Source: JBKXSZ01 sp047017005
Lineage (GTDB): Bacteria > Bacillota > Clostridia > TANB77 > CAG-508
Direction: 5' to 3'
Length of the DNA stretch: 28,777 nucleotides
Assembly (NCBI GenBank): GCA_047017005.1
Contig: JBKXSZ010000022.1
Coordinates: 1 to 28,777 of the forward strand
Both the position numbers and the translations under genes were made by a program. Of the stretch, positions 23,138 through 28,777 are shown piece by piece. Every line of letters begins with the position of its first letter. Within the stretch, counting starts at the first letter, position 1. The notes under the pieces were generated by a model. It saw only the letters and a program-made list of their open reading frames with translations. It ran no database searches and had not been told where the DNA came from.

Positions 23138-23530
23138 ATGAAAAAATATAGCAAACAAAGAGAATTGATTATAAACTCTCTAAAAAACAGAACAGACCAT
23201 CCAACAGCAGATATGTTATACATAGATTTAAAAAAAGAAATGCCAAACTTAGGAATTGCTACAGTATATCGTAACTTAGTAGAACTATGTGAAGAGGGAG
23301 TTATTATCAAAATAAAATCGAAAAATGGTCCCGATAGATATGATGGAAATACGATGCCACATATTCATTTTGAATGTGAAAAATGCGGAGAAATTTCAGA
23401 TATCTTTTTGGACGGAGCAGGCATCAAAGTTTTAAATAATGGTATGAAAAAAATAGCCAAGGAAATTAAAGCAGAAGTTACAGGTTATACTATCTCTATA
23501 AATGGTACTTGTAAAAAGTGCATTGGCTAA
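23138..23530 (+). CDS. perR: PerR-type peroxide-sensing repressor of the Fur family
   Basis: 130 residues: winged helix (about 1-66) then dimerisation/metal domain. Compared with B. subtilis PerR at a constant offset of 16, all five regulatory-metal ligands are present: H21, D69, H75, H77 and D88 (equivalents of H37, D85, H91, H93, D104). Aspartate rather than glutamate at the last site is the PerR hallmark. The structural zinc site is C80, C83, C125 and C128. Metal-catalysed histidine oxidation by peroxide would release it from DNA. The recognition-helix residue matching PerR N61 is R45 (ATVYRNL), the Fur-type residue, and the operator upstream is Fur-type. AAGGAAG is the ribosome site. Reverse rubrerythrin follows after 32 bases. 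Confidence 0.9.
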   Translation: MKKYSKQRELIINSLKNRTDHPTADMLYIDLKKEMPNLGIATVYRNLVELCEEGVIIKIKSKNGPDRYDGNTMPHIHFECEKCGEISDIFLDGAGIKVLNNGMKKIAKEIKAEVTGYTISINGTCKKCIG

Positions 23531-23562
23531 ATATAGATAATAAAATAAATAGGAGGAATGAA

Positions 23563-24114
23563 ATGAAGACTTATGTATGTAAAGTATGTGGATATGTACA
23601 CTTTGGTGAGGAAGCGCCAGAAAAATGCCCACAATGTGGTGCTCCAAAAGACAAATTTGTATTAAAAGAGGAAAATGGGGCAAAAGATTATGCAGATGAA
23701 CACAAAATAGGTGTTGCACAAGGATTAGATGAAATGGTAGTAAAAGGATTACAAGATAACTTTATGGGAGAATGCACAGAAGTTGGAATGTATATTGCAA
23801 TGAGTCGTCAAGCCGATAGAGATGGTTATCCAGAAATAGCAGAAGCATTTAAAAGATATGCATGGGAAGAAGCAGAGCATGCTGCTAAATTTGCAGAACT
23901 ATTAGGAGAACTAGTTTATCCTGACACAGAGAAAAACGTAAGATTAAGAGCAGAAGCTGAGCATGGTGCTTGTATGGGTAAAAAAGAATTAGCAACAAGA
24001 GCAAAAGAATTAGGATATGATGCTATCCATGATACTGTACATGAGATGTGTAAAGATGAAGCACGTCATGGAAGAGGATTTGATGGAATATTAAAAAGAT
24101 ATTTCAATAAATAG
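23563..24114 (+). CDS. Reverse rubrerythrin (rubredoxin domain first), NADH peroxidase type
   Basis: 183 residues from ATG 23563, with AGGAGG seven bases upstream; upstream in-frame codons overlap the end of perR and lack such a site. The N-terminal rubredoxin-like iron site is C6, C9, C22 and C25 (CKVCGY...CPQCGAP), followed by a ferritin-like four-helix diiron domain with ECTEVGMYIAMSRQA, EEAEHAAKF, EAEHGA and DEARHGRGF. The order rubredoxin-then-ferritin is that of 'reverse' rubrerythrins of anaerobic clostridia, which reduce hydrogen peroxide with electrons from NAD(P)H. It is co-transcribed with perR, a standard peroxide-defence pairing. Confidence 0.93.
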   Translation: MKTYVCKVCGYVHFGEEAPEKCPQCGAPKDKFVLKEENGAKDYADEHKIGVAQGLDEMVVKGLQDNFMGECTEVGMYIAMSRQADRDGYPEIAEAFKRYAWEEAEHAAKFAELLGELVYPDTEKNVRLRAEAEHGACMGKKELATRAKELGYDAIHDTVHEMCKDEARHGRGFDGILKRYFNK

Positions 24115-24170
24115 AGAATAAATATAAAAGTATAAATTTAAGAAAAACTAAAAAAAGATAATAATTCAAG

Positions 24171-24200
24171 AAAAAAAGATGGAGATCCCATCTTTTTTTT
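24171..24200. terminator. Bidirectional terminator after rubrerythrin
   Basis: AAAAAAAGATGG (24171-24182) pairs with CCATCTTTTTTT (24188-24199) around AGATC. It serves rubrerythrin (+) and the converging small gene (-). Confidence 0.88.
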
Positions 24201-24222
24201 GGAAGAACATGAAATTCTATTT

Positions 24223-24465
24223 TCACTTCTTTTTTGAGTTTCGTTGTTTCCTGCCTTCTAGATTCTTGAAATATAGGTAACCCTCGTAATATGTTTGAAT
24301 ATCATAACAGTAGATGGATACCTTATTTTCAGTAACAAGGAAACTACATTTGTTAACATCTAGAAGACTTTCCGGAATAGTCTTAGACCGAAGAAAATTG
24401 TCAATCGACAATTTGTAAAAAGAAGAATGAAAAATATTGTTAGATTCCACTTCAATATAAATCAT
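24223..24465 (-). CDS. Small orphan protein, paralog A
   Basis: 80 residues, MIYIEVESNNIFHSSFYKLS..., with AGGAGG six bases before the ATG and TATAAT about 40 bases further up. The end is basic (NLEGRKQRNSKKK). No motif is recognised. It aligns along its length with the next gene (24561-24794): both begin MIYIE, carry a short loop with IPE/IPI, a central strand-like SFLV-TENKVSIYCY / SYRIKENEEISCFI, and a tyrosine-rich helix. It looks like a small alpha/beta domain without TM segments. Function unknown. Confidence 0.65.
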   Translation of the reverse strand: MIYIEVESNNIFHSSFYKLSIDNFLRSKTIPESLLDVNKCSFLVTENKVSIYCYDIQTYYEGYLYFKNLEGRKQRNSKKK

Positions 24466-24521
24466 ATAATTCCTCCTATCGGTATATTAGATACCTAAAT
24501 CTATTATATCATAAAATAAAG

Positions 24522-24551
24522 AAAAAGTCCTTCTAAAGCAGAAGGACTTTT
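24522..24551. terminator. Terminator between the two paralogous small genes
   Basis: AAAAAGTCCTTCT (24522-24534) pairs with AGAAGGACTTTT (24540-24551). On the minus strand it ends paralog B, and its T run abuts the promoter region of paralog A. Confidence 0.8.
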
Positions 24552-24560
24552 CGGAGGGAA

Positions 24561-24794
24561 TTACGACTCCTCTTTTGAATTTTGCATAGTTAATTTTTGG
24601 AGATGGTTCAATGCTAGTTCATAGGAATTCATATTGAAAAAAGAAATGAAACAAGAAATCTCTTCATTTTCTTTTATTCGATAACTTCCTATTGGTATCT
24701 CTTTAGGGAAGGGATACTTTTTTAAATCATTCCGATTTAACATGGAAAAATCAACATGAGAAGAAGGACTAAAATACATTTCAATATATATCAT
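24561..24794 (-). CDS. Small orphan protein, paralog B
   Basis: 77 residues from the ATG at 24794, chosen for AGGAGG six bases upstream; twelve earlier in-frame codons have none. The sequence begins MIYIEMYFSPSSHVDFSMLN and ends in a helix (YELALNHLQKLTMQNSKEES). It is a diverged tandem copy of paralog A, with a matching start region: ATAGGAGGAATT(A/G)TATGAT in both, and TGATATAAT upstream of both. Each copy has its own promoter and terminator. No family is recognised. Confidence 0.65.
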   Translation of the reverse strand: MIYIEMYFSPSSHVDFSMLNRNDLKKYPFPKEIPIGSYRIKENEEISCFISFFNMNSYELALNHLQKLTMQNSKEES

Positions 24795-24851
24795 AACAAT
24801 TCCTCCTATTCCTACAAGTGTATCAAACACTGTATTTCCTCTAATTATATC

Positions 24852-24888
24852 ACAAACGAAGTTAAAAATCTACCTTAACTTCGTTTGT
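24852..24888. repeat. 14-bp perfect inverted repeat downstream of pepF
   Basis: ACAAACGAAGTTAA (24852-24865) is repeated inverted as TTAACTTCGTTTGT (24875-24888) around nine bases. It lies after the pepF stop on the minus strand and just before the TATAAT of paralog B. It may end pepF transcription, but it lacks a good T run, or it may be an operator for paralog B. Confidence 0.6.
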
Positions 24889-24920
24889 AAATTTATTAGC
24901 TAATTTTAGCTATAGGATAG

Positions 24921-26693
24921 TTAATTTTTGATAATAGATTTAAATTCATCTATATGTTTTTTAAAATTGGTATAAGCTAAATCATAAATCTCATCACTTA
25001 GTGGGTCGACACCAGCCTCTTTTAATAACTCAATTGGGTCTTTAGAAGAACCAGATTTTAAGAAATTCAAGTACTTATCAGTTTGGCCTTTGTCTCCATT
25101 TGCAATCCTATCTGCAATAACAGAAGATACGGCATGCCCAAGAGTATATTTATATACATAATAATTGTAATAAAAGTGTGGTACAGAATAGCAGGAATAT
25201 CCGGCAAGATTATGAATTTTTACATCTGGGCCCCAATATTCTTTAGTTAGTTTTTCATAAAGAGAGGTCATATATGGATTAGACAAACTCTCATCTTGAG
25301 AAACTCTTTCATGTAATATGTTCTCAAAGTTTGCAAAGAAGGGTTGACGATACATAAGTCCAATAGTTTCCTCAATCATACGATATAGTAAAAATAGTTT
25401 TTCCTCCTTAGAAGAAGCGGTTTTTAATAACAGGTTCATTAAAAGATTTTCATTAACAGTAGAAGCGACTTCTGCTACAAAAATACGATAGTTATGATTA
25501 ATATATGGTTGGTTATTCGTAGAAAAATAGGTGTGTACAGAATGGCCTAACTCATGAATTAGAGTAAATACAGACTCTAGGTCATTTGTATAGCTCATTA
25601 AAATATAGGGATTAGTATCATATACGCCAGAAGAATAGGCTCCTTGTGCTTTACCTTGATGAGGCATATAATCAATCCATCTTTCATCTTTAGCCTTTTC
25701 AAGGATAGAATGATATTCTTTACCAAAGTTTTTGGTTGCTTTATAAATAAGGGAAAAAGCATCTTCTAATGTATATTTTTGGTCTGGTGTCTTTACAAGA
25801 GGAACTTGCATATCATAAAGTTCTAGTTTTTCTTTTTTTAGTATTTCTTTTCTAAGTTTAGTATAATCTAATAGATATGAATGGTATTTATCATTTGCCA
25901 TATAAAGAATTTTATCAAATAATTCTTTTGGAGCATTATCTTCAAAAATACTAGCTTCTAAAGGGGATGCAAATTTTCTGGCTTTTGCATAAAAAACATC
26001 TTTTTTTATTTGGCCAGCAAGGGTGTTAGCAAAAATATTTGCATAATGACGATATTCTCCATAATAGTTTTCATAAGCCTGGCGCCTTACATCTTCTTTA
26101 TCACTTTTTAGATATTCTAGAAGCATAGCATAGTTTAGAAAATGTTCTTTTCCATCTATGATAACAGGTTTAAAATCTGGTCTAAAACTAAAATAAGTTT
26201 CATAAGAAGAGTCTAAAGCATCATTTGCTAATGCTAATAGGCTTTCTTCTTCTTTATTTAATACATGTGGTTTAGAGCGAAGAATAGATTGGATATAATG
26301 GGTGTATTCTTTTAAGTTATCATCTTCAAGAAAAGTTACTACTTTATCTGAGTTTTCCAATATCTCTAAATCTACAAAAACCGTATCTTTTTGCAATTTT
26401 GTATAAAGGCTCATTGCTTTTGCATACTTTTCTTGAATTTCTGCATCTTCTGGCTCTACATCCATTGCTAAATGAGCATATTCATATAGTTTAGAAATGG
26501 TTCTATCTACTTTTTCATATAACTTCATAAAATCCAAAAATAAAGTTGGATTTTTGATGAAATTCCCTTGGTAATTAGGAATTTTGTCCATTTCTTTTTG
26601 GATAGCATTAAAATCAGATTCAAATGCTTCTGTGGAAGGATAAATTTTGCTTAAATCCCAAGTATATTTTTCTTCAATATCTTCTCTTTTCAA
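24921..26693 (-). CDS. pepF: Oligoendopeptidase F (M3 family)
   Basis: A cytosolic zinc peptidase that cleaves short peptides. 590 residues, usual PepF length. The zinc motif is HELGH (H380, E381, H384; 'FTLIHELGHSVHTYFS') with the third ligand expected in 'FVAEVASTVNENLL'. Other M3B blocks are EKYTWDLSKIYPS at the N-terminus, FEDNAPKELFDKILYM, YSSGVYDTNPYILMSYTND and the C-terminal YYVYKYTLGHAVSSVIADRI. The start is TTG: AGGAGG lies nine bases before it, while an ATG only two bases after the AGGAGG is in another frame. It is monocistronic, with a promoter at 26718-26746 (minus). Confidence 0.95.
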   Translation of the reverse strand: MKREDIEEKYTWDLSKIYPSTEAFESDFNAIQKEMDKIPNYQGNFIKNPTLFLDFMKLYEKVDRTISKLYEYAHLAMDVEPEDAEIQEKYAKAMSLYTKLQKDTVFVDLEILENSDKVVTFLEDDNLKEYTHYIQSILRSKPHVLNKEEESLLALANDALDSSYETYFSFRPDFKPVIIDGKEHFLNYAMLLEYLKSDKEDVRRQAYENYYGEYRHYANIFANTLAGQIKKDVFYAKARKFASPLEASIFEDNAPKELFDKILYMANDKYHSYLLDYTKLRKEILKKEKLELYDMQVPLVKTPDQKYTLEDAFSLIYKATKNFGKEYHSILEKAKDERWIDYMPHQGKAQGAYSSGVYDTNPYILMSYTNDLESVFTLIHELGHSVHTYFSTNNQPYINHNYRIFVAEVASTVNENLLMNLLLKTASSKEEKLFLLYRMIEETIGLMYRQPFFANFENILHERVSQDESLSNPYMTSLYEKLTKEYWGPDVKIHNLAGYSCYSVPHFYYNYYVYKYTLGHAVSSVIADRIANGDKGQTDKYLNFLKSGSSKDPIELLKEAGVDPLSDEIYDLAYTNFKKHIDEFKSIIKN

Positions 26694-26717
26694 ATTTCAT
26701 TACCTCCTAATTTATGT

Positions 26718-26746
26718 ATAATATTATCTTGGTTAATATATCACAA
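26718..26746 (-). promoter_or_regulatory. pepF promoter TTGTGA-N17-TATTAT
   Basis: On the minus strand, -35 TTGTGA (26746-26741) and -10 TATTAT (26723-26718) have a 17-base spacer. The match is moderate. Confidence 0.4.
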
Positions 26747-26815
26747 AAATGTGCAAAAGTAAAAAGAAAAGAAGAGGGGGAAAGAAAAGGGTTAAAATAG
26801 AAAAGAAAGAAGAGT

Positions 26816-26848
26816 AAAAAAAGAAGATGTAAGCCATCTTCCTTTTTA
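26816..26848 (-). terminator. Terminator of the DUF4230-like gene
   Basis: On the minus strand, AAAAAGGAAGATG pairs with CATCTTCTTTTTTT around GCTTA (forward GAAGATG 26823-26829 and CATCTTC 26835-26841). It begins about 20 bases after the stop codon. Confidence 0.8.
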
Positions 26849-26865
26849 GAATAGTTTTATTCTTA

Positions 26866-27522
26866 TTACCGTACCGTTATTACTTTTTTATTAAAAACAA
26901 AATCTGTTATACCAAGTTTTTTTGCTTTTTCTGTTAAAAGACTTTCAAAAGAAGTAGATATATCTTCCAGCTTGACTTTTTCTATTACTTCTTTTTGAAT
27001 TTCTTCTTTTGCAATTTCCTCTAAAGCAATAAACTCGTTGTGGCTATATCCATTAAACCATCCACTATGGGAGCTTTGTCTCACATTTTCCAATTGAACA
27101 GATGAAATGTGAATAGCATTTGTGTCAAAAGTAATGGATAATCTACCATCTTCTAAAATAGAGAAATCAACCTTATCAAGAGGTAAAGAAAACATTACTA
27201 CATATTCAGAATAAATGGTAATGTCAGCATTAAAAAGCCATTCTGACCACCAGTGATTCTCAGGAGTTTTATCATATGATTTTTGATAAGTTCCAGAGAT
27301 GTTAGATAAAATAATTTCTGGCTCATTTGAGATTTCTGATATGAGAGTTTGCGCCTTTCCTTTCTTTTCTAAAATTTTTTTCTCCATATCAACATTACCA
27401 CGGGAGTCTTCTAACTGATTTTCTAATGAAGCAGAAGACCGATAGTTTTGATAAAGGTTAAAACAAATTCCTACAGCAATACATACTAAAATTAGAATAC
27501 AAACTTTTTTCGCTTTTTTCAT
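26866..27522 (-). CDS. Membrane-anchored DUF4230-like protein
   Basis: 218 residues. A basic start (MKKAKK), one hydrophobic helix (about 7-23) and a coiled, charged linker (NQLEDSRGNVDMEKKILEKK) come before an exported domain. The pattern 'GTYQKSYDKTPE..LFNADITIYSEYVVMFSLPLDKVDFSILEDGRLSITFD' followed by a helical acidic region (FIALEEIAKEEIQKEVIEKV) and a short final strand resembles DUF4230 proteins, small envelope proteins of unknown role; this is memory of the layout, not a search. No lipobox is convincing. AAGGAGG lies seven bases before the ATG. It has its own promoter and a roughly 100-base structured leader. Confidence 0.65.
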   Translation of the reverse strand: MKKAKKVCILILVCIAVGICFNLYQNYRSSASLENQLEDSRGNVDMEKKILEKKGKAQTLISEISNEPEIILSNISGTYQKSYDKTPENHWWSEWLFNADITIYSEYVVMFSLPLDKVDFSILEDGRLSITFDTNAIHISSVQLENVRQSSHSGWFNGYSHNEFIALEEIAKEEIQKEVIEKVKLEDISTSFESLLTEKAKKLGITDFVFNKKVITVR

Positions 27523-27572
27523 GAAATTTCCTCCTTTTGCGATTCCAATTTTGTACTGCCCCTTCCCAAAAG

Positions 27573-27592
27573 AATAACGGTTTGCCCTTATT
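27573..27592 (-). promoter_or_regulatory. Hairpin in the leader of the DUF4230-like gene
   Basis: AATAA-C-GG-TTTG-CC-C-TTATT forms a near-perfect hairpin (27573-27592) in a leader of about 100 bases that is richer in G and C than its surroundings (GGGCAAACC, GGGAAGGGGCAG on the minus strand). It does not match a riboswitch class I can name. Confidence 0.35.
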
Positions 27593-27627
27593 AAAGTGGC
27601 GAAATACTAAATTTTGGTAACATTAAT

Positions 27628-27656
27628 AGTATAGCATAAAGATAGAGAAAAATCAA
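27628..27656 (-). promoter_or_regulatory. Promoter TTGATT-N17-TATACT of the DUF4230-like gene
   Basis: On the minus strand, -35 TTGATT (27656-27651) and -10 TATACT (27633-27628) have a 17-base spacer. Confidence 0.55.
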
Positions 27657-27691
27657 ATTATGTTAACAATAAAGTATAAAATTTGAGAAAG

Positions 27692-27737
27692 AAACTAAAA
27701 TATATTACTATACTAATATATTATTATACTTTAGTTT
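27692..27737. repeat. AT-only inverted repeat in the divergent region before rpsB
   Basis: AAACTAAA (27692-27699) pairs with TTTAGTTT (27730-27737), and an inner ATATATTA / TAATATAT can also pair. It lies between the divergent promoters of the DUF4230-like gene and rpsB. The sequence is of low complexity, so it could be chance. Confidence 0.4.
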
Positions 27738-27786
27738 TAAAACTTTATATATTGGTAAGTATTAATAAAAAAAGTTCTATTAGCTA

Positions 27787-27815
27787 TTGCCATTCTAGAA
27801 AATATATAGTATAAT
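27787..27815 (+). promoter_or_regulatory. rpsB promoter TTGCCA-N17-TATAAT
   Basis: The -35 TTGCCA (27787-27792) and perfect -10 TATAAT (27810-27815) have a 17-base spacer, which gives a leader of about 105 bases. Confidence 0.65.
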
Positions 27816-27821
27816 ATCAAA

Positions 27822-27919
27822 GTTAATACACACATAGGGTGAGTTTAGCCAAAGTGCCTAATAAATAATTAGGTCTGGATAAATGCTGATACCTTGTGGA
27901 GGAATAAAACTAAAGGAGG
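27822..27919 (+). promoter_or_regulatory. Structured rpsB leader, candidate autoregulatory RNA
   Basis: About 105 untranslated bases with a perfect stem CCTAAT (27857-27862) / ATTAGG (27868-27873) and richer G content (GGTGAGTTTAGCC, GCTGATACCTTGTGGAGG) than nearby spacers. Ribosomal protein genes are often controlled by their product binding such leaders. No known Firmicutes S2 leader is identified here, so this is inference from position and structure. Confidence 0.4.
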
Positions 27920-27927
27920 AATTGAAA

Positions 27928-28719
27928 ATGGCAGTAGTTGCAATGAAACAATTACTAGAAGCGGGTGTACACTTTGGACACCAAACAAGAAGATGGGATC
28001 CTAAAATGGCGGAATATATATTCCAAGCTAGAAATGGTATCCACATCATCGATTTACAAAAGACATCTAAAAAATTAGATGAAGCTTACAAATTCGTAAA
28101 GGAACAAGTAGAAGATGGAAAAACAGTTCTATTTGTTGGAACAAAAAAACAAGCACAAGATTGCATGAAAGAAGCTGCAACCAAATCTGGAATGTACTAT
28201 GTTAACCAAAGATGGTTAGGTGGTATGCTTACAAACTTTGGAACTATTCAAAAGAGAATCCAAAGATTAAAAGACTTAGAAACAATGCAAGAAGATGGTA
28301 CATTTGATGTATTACCTAAAAAAGAAGTTATTGGTCTTAAAAAAGAAATGGAAAAACTAGAAAAAAACCTTGGCGGAATCAAAGAGATGAATGAAATGCC
28401 AGGAGTTATGTTTGTAGTAGATCCTAAAAAAGAAAGAATTGCTATTTTAGAAGCAAAGAAATTAAATATCCCAGTAGTAGGATTAGTAGACACAAACTGT
28501 AATCCAGAAGATGTTGACTATGCTATTCCTGGAAATGACGATGCTATCCGTGCTGTAAAATTAATTGCAGACGTAATGGCGAATGCTATTATTGAAGGAA
28601 AACAAGGTGAAGTATTAGAAGAAGCTACAGAAGAACAAGTAGTGGAAAATACAGAACCAACAAGCATTGAAGAAGTAGTAGAAGCAGCTGAAGAAAAAAC
28701 AGAAGAAACAGCTGAATAA
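27928..28719 (+). CDS. rpsB: 30S ribosomal protein S2
   Basis: Component of the small ribosomal subunit at the 5' domain of 16S rRNA. 263 residues from ATG 27928, with AAAGGAGG nine bases upstream; an in-frame ATG 45 bases earlier lies in the leader and has no ribosome site. Family blocks are intact: MKQLLEAGVHFGHQTRRWDPKM at the N-terminus, YIFQARNGIHIIDLQKT, FVGTKKQAQ, YYVNQRWLGGMLTNF, PGVMFVVDPKKE, IPVVGLVDTNCNPE and IPGNDDAIRAVKL. The last 40 residues are a glutamate-rich extension (EEATEEQVVENTEP...) common in clostridial S2. tsf would be expected next but the window ends 58 bases later. Confidence 0.97.
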   Translation: MAVVAMKQLLEAGVHFGHQTRRWDPKMAEYIFQARNGIHIIDLQKTSKKLDEAYKFVKEQVEDGKTVLFVGTKKQAQDCMKEAATKSGMYYVNQRWLGGMLTNFGTIQKRIQRLKDLETMQEDGTFDVLPKKEVIGLKKEMEKLEKNLGGIKEMNEMPGVMFVVDPKKERIAILEAKKLNIPVVGLVDTNCNPEDVDYAIPGNDDAIRAVKLIADVMANAIIEGKQGEVLEEATEEQVVENTEPTSIEEVVEAAEEKTEETAE

Positions 28720-28777
28720 TACAAAATAAAAAAGTCAAATATATAGGAGTAGAAGTAAAAAGAAGAATCACATAGAC

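Noticed and set aside
22876..23310. N-terminal extension of the zinc-finger protein on the minus strand
   Set aside because: It runs antisense through perR and its operator; the AGGAGG at the internal ATG (22875) defines the true start.
27560..27600. GGGCAAACC on the minus strand resembles part of the cyclic-di-GMP-I riboswitch
   Set aside because: The following GGGACGCAAAGCC-type segment and the second helix are absent; only nine bases match.
27883..27927. Longer rpsB start (adding 15 residues)
   Set aside because: The extension lies in the leader, contains the real AAAGGAGG, and is not part of the S2 N-terminus, which begins at MAVVAMKQLLEAG.
1..28777. CRISPR arrays, tRNA or rRNA genes
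   Set aside because: No regularly spaced repeats and no cloverleaf or rRNA-like sequence were seen by eye on either strand.

Overview
The window is strongly AT-rich, with short intergenic spacers, AGGAGG-type ribosome binding sites and many TTGACA/TATAAT-like promoters followed by A/T-flanked hairpin terminators. Together with a T-box on ileS, a queA-tgt-(...)-secD-secF cluster, a PerR-reverse rubrerythrin pair and prepilin-like proteins with a 'GITLIALVVTII' N-terminus, this points to an anaerobic member of the Clostridia (Firmicutes), most like the uncultured gut lineages. The taxon is inferred from gene content only.

Layout. 1-589 is the 3' end of a surface-protein gene whose last third looks like a hypervariable cassette and carries a frameshift at a GC hairpin. 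590-1125 holds only a decayed ORF and a promoter. 1126-3053 has a CPBP-family membrane protease, a two-TM protein with an exported domain and a broken Imm-NTF2-like gene. 3207-6468 is a complete T-box/ileS unit. 6527-9842 carries two surface proteins: a prepilin-like protein with Ig-like and FGE/C-type-lectin-like domains, and a membrane-anchored zinc metallopeptidase. 9886-17698 is queA, a relic prepilin N-terminus, tgt, a WG-repeat membrane protein, a frameshifted TIGR04086-like protein, a frameshifted HD phosphohydrolase, secD and secF. 17833-20721 has a rhodanese and, on the minus strand, an ABC exporter (ATPase plus permease). 20895-24200 has a 44-residue membrane protein, tyrS (minus), a small zinc-finger/HTH protein (minus), perR and reverse rubrerythrin. 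24223-27522, all minus strand, has two tandem paralogous orphan proteins, pepF and a DUF4230-like anchored protein. The window ends with rpsB behind a structured leader.

How the genes fit together. ileS is controlled by tRNA-Ile through an AUC-specifier T-box. queA and tgt both serve queuosine formation in tRNA. secD and secF assist export, which the several surface proteins need. perR and reverse rubrerythrin form a peroxide-defence unit, with a near-perfect Fur-type palindrome over the perR promoter.

The observations most worth following are: the C-ending-codon, GC-rich variable-looking segment at 361-490, which resembles the target of a diversity-generating retroelement; a PerR with PerR-type metal ligands but a Fur-type recognition arginine and a Fur-type box; four single-base frameshifts, two of them in conserved Sec-cluster genes; replacement of the usual yajC position by a WG-repeat protein; and two tandem orphan proteins with matching start regions.
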